Shown: positions 62,934-64,000 of the stretch, piece by piece
Numbering within the stretch: position 1 is the stretch's first letter
Layout of the letters: every line of letters starts with the position of its first letter
NCBI GenBank assembly: GCA_963812085.1
Contig: CAWETL010000004.1
Location: forward strand, 372,001 to 436,000
DNA: 64,000 nt
Direction of reading: 5' to 3'
Source of the DNA: SPDF01 sp963812085
Lineage (GTDB): Bacteria > Gemmatimonadota > Gemmatimonadetes > Gemmatimonadales > GWC2-71-9
Position numbers and translations under genes: made by a program
The notes under the pieces: model-generated
Seen by the model: only the letters and a program-made list of their open reading frames with translations
What the model was told of the DNA's origin: nothing
Database searches by the model: none

Positions 62934-64000
62934 TGCGCCTTCCGGCAACTTCCGGCCTGGTCGCCGCTCACGCTCGGCGCGCTCCTCTCCGGATTCCGCG
63001 CGGCGTGGCTCACGGACGGCCGTGGTGCCCGTCGTCGAACTCGACCAGGCGCTTCGCTCGGCCTACTGCCCCGAAGGAGCTCTACCTCACCGACAGCGGC
63101 ACCTCGGCGCTGACCCTGGCGCTGCAGGCCGTGCAGCGACCACCGAGGCGCCCCCGTCGCGCTCCCGGCCTACTGCTGCTACGACGTCGCCACGGCGGCG
63201 GACGGCGCGGGAACACCGTTCCTCCTGTACGACCTCGATCCGGACACCCTTTCTCCGAACCTCGACTCGCTTCGACAGGCGTTCGAGGCCGGTGCCCGCA
63301 GCGTGGTCGTCGCTCATCTCTACGGGGTGCCGGCGGATCTTGCCGCGGTGCAAGGCGCTGGCGAGGGAATTCGGGGCGATCGTGATCGAGGATGCCGCGC
63401 AGGGCTCCGGATGTGAGTGGCAGGGGAGGCCGGCGGGCACCCATGGCGCGCTCGGGGTGCTGAGCTTCGGCCGAGGCAAGGGGGTGACGGGAGGCAGGGG
63501 AGGAGCACTCCTGGTGAACGACCCGCGGCTCCTCGCATCCGTCGCTGGGGCTGCGGAGGCTGCGACGGGCCCGCGGACCCCGCGCGGCTCGCTCAGGGAC
63601 TATCTGCTGCTCAAGGCGCAGTGGCTCTTCGGCCGGCCGTCGCTCTACTGGATTCCGGCCTCGCTCCCCTTTCTCGGGCTCGGCGAGACGATCTACCGGC
63701 CGCCGCACCCGGTCGGCGGAATCTCGGCGCTGGCTGCCGGAGTGCTGGTCCGGACGATGCCCCTGGTTCCCGACGAGGTGCGCCGTCGGCGGGCCACCGC
63801 CACCCGGCTCCGTGGAGAACTCTCCGGCGGAGGCCAGGTGTCGCCGGCCGCGGGGTGGGACGCGGGCTGGCTCCGGCTTCCGGTCGTACGTCGGCGTGCC
63901 GCGAATGCCGGTCTGGTGGCCTCCCTCGCGCGTGACGGCGTGCTCCGGGGATATCCGCAGGCCCTCGCCGACCTGGCGGGGTTCGGAGCCCGCCGGCTCA
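62933..64000 (+). pseudogene. DegT/DnrJ/EryC1-family aminotransferase, 3' end beyond window (frameshifted)
   Basis: Type I PLP-dependent sugar aminotransferase. Visible segments: VVPVVELDQALRSAYC, ELYLTDSGTSALTLALQAV, VVVAHLYGVPADL, IVIEDAAQGSGCEW, and the PLP lysine in LSFGRGKGVTGGRGGALLVN. Frame breaks between these (about 62950, 63045, 63065, 63140 and 63345). The protein runs off the window in the carboxy domain (VLRGYPQALADLAG). Part of the exopolysaccharide locus with the two genes before it. Confidence 0.75.

Overview
This is a GC-rich (about 70% by eye), gene-dense piece of a Gram-negative bacterial chromosome. The outer-membrane genes (TamB, MsbA-like flippase, heptosyltransferase, lipoprotein diacylglyceryl transferase, beta-barrel protein) show a diderm. 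PorX, the RuvC/A/B-QueA-Tgt-YajC order and the general protein style suggest the FCB side of the tree, most likely Gemmatimonadota. That placement is inferred from gene content, not computed. No rRNA, tRNA, phage, insertion sequence or CRISPR was found.

Layout. (1) 1-11791, plus strand: a tight ten-gene run (TamB end, lipid kinase, GAF/PAS histidine kinase, NtrC-type regulator, four-CxxC microprotein, NlpC/P60 peptidase, HAD phosphatase, CYTH protein, membrane-anchored unknown, AcpS). (2) 11839-13960: a cytochrome c-FTR1 iron permease fusion with a strong Fur box across its start codon. (3) 13961-14317: an AT-richer, hairpin-rich convergent gap. (4) 28241 down to 14318, minus strand: one 19-gene housekeeping run from yebC to lgt with no gap above about 25 bp. 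(5) 28348-38520: surface-glycan genes in two divergent operons around a 74-bp promoter gap, including PorX. (6) 38450-49222: a patatin-ferredoxin fusion, a lone DppC-type permease coupled to an aminotransferase, a HerA-like ATPase, TyrS, PBP1A, an amidohydrolase and an HNH protein. (7) 49233-55027: an outer-membrane protein/DUF4390 pair and an NtrY/NtrX-like two-component pair, in ground heavily seeded with palindromic repeats. (8) 55024-64000: tandem sugar-dehydrogenase lipoproteins, a VanZ protein, and genes typical of an exosortase (XrtA/PEP-CTERM) exopolysaccharide locus: polysaccharide deacetylase, FemAB-like protein and DegT aminotransferase. Almost every gene in 57.4-64 kb is broken by single-base frameshifts although the protein sequence on either side is well conserved, so sequence or assembly error is more likely than decay.

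Three features run through the window. Genes overlap stop-to-start (ATGA/GTGA) in long translationally coupled runs. Genes that start after a divergent gap tend to carry a TAnnnT hexamer 5-7 nt before the start codon, the signature of leaderless transcription. Several families of palindromic interspersed repeats fill the non-coding DNA between 41.5 and 53.9 kb, and one has gone in frame into a regulator gene. One repeat family, about 110 bp long with conserved outer arms and an exchanged but still self-complementary inner stem, is the best candidate here for something undescribed.
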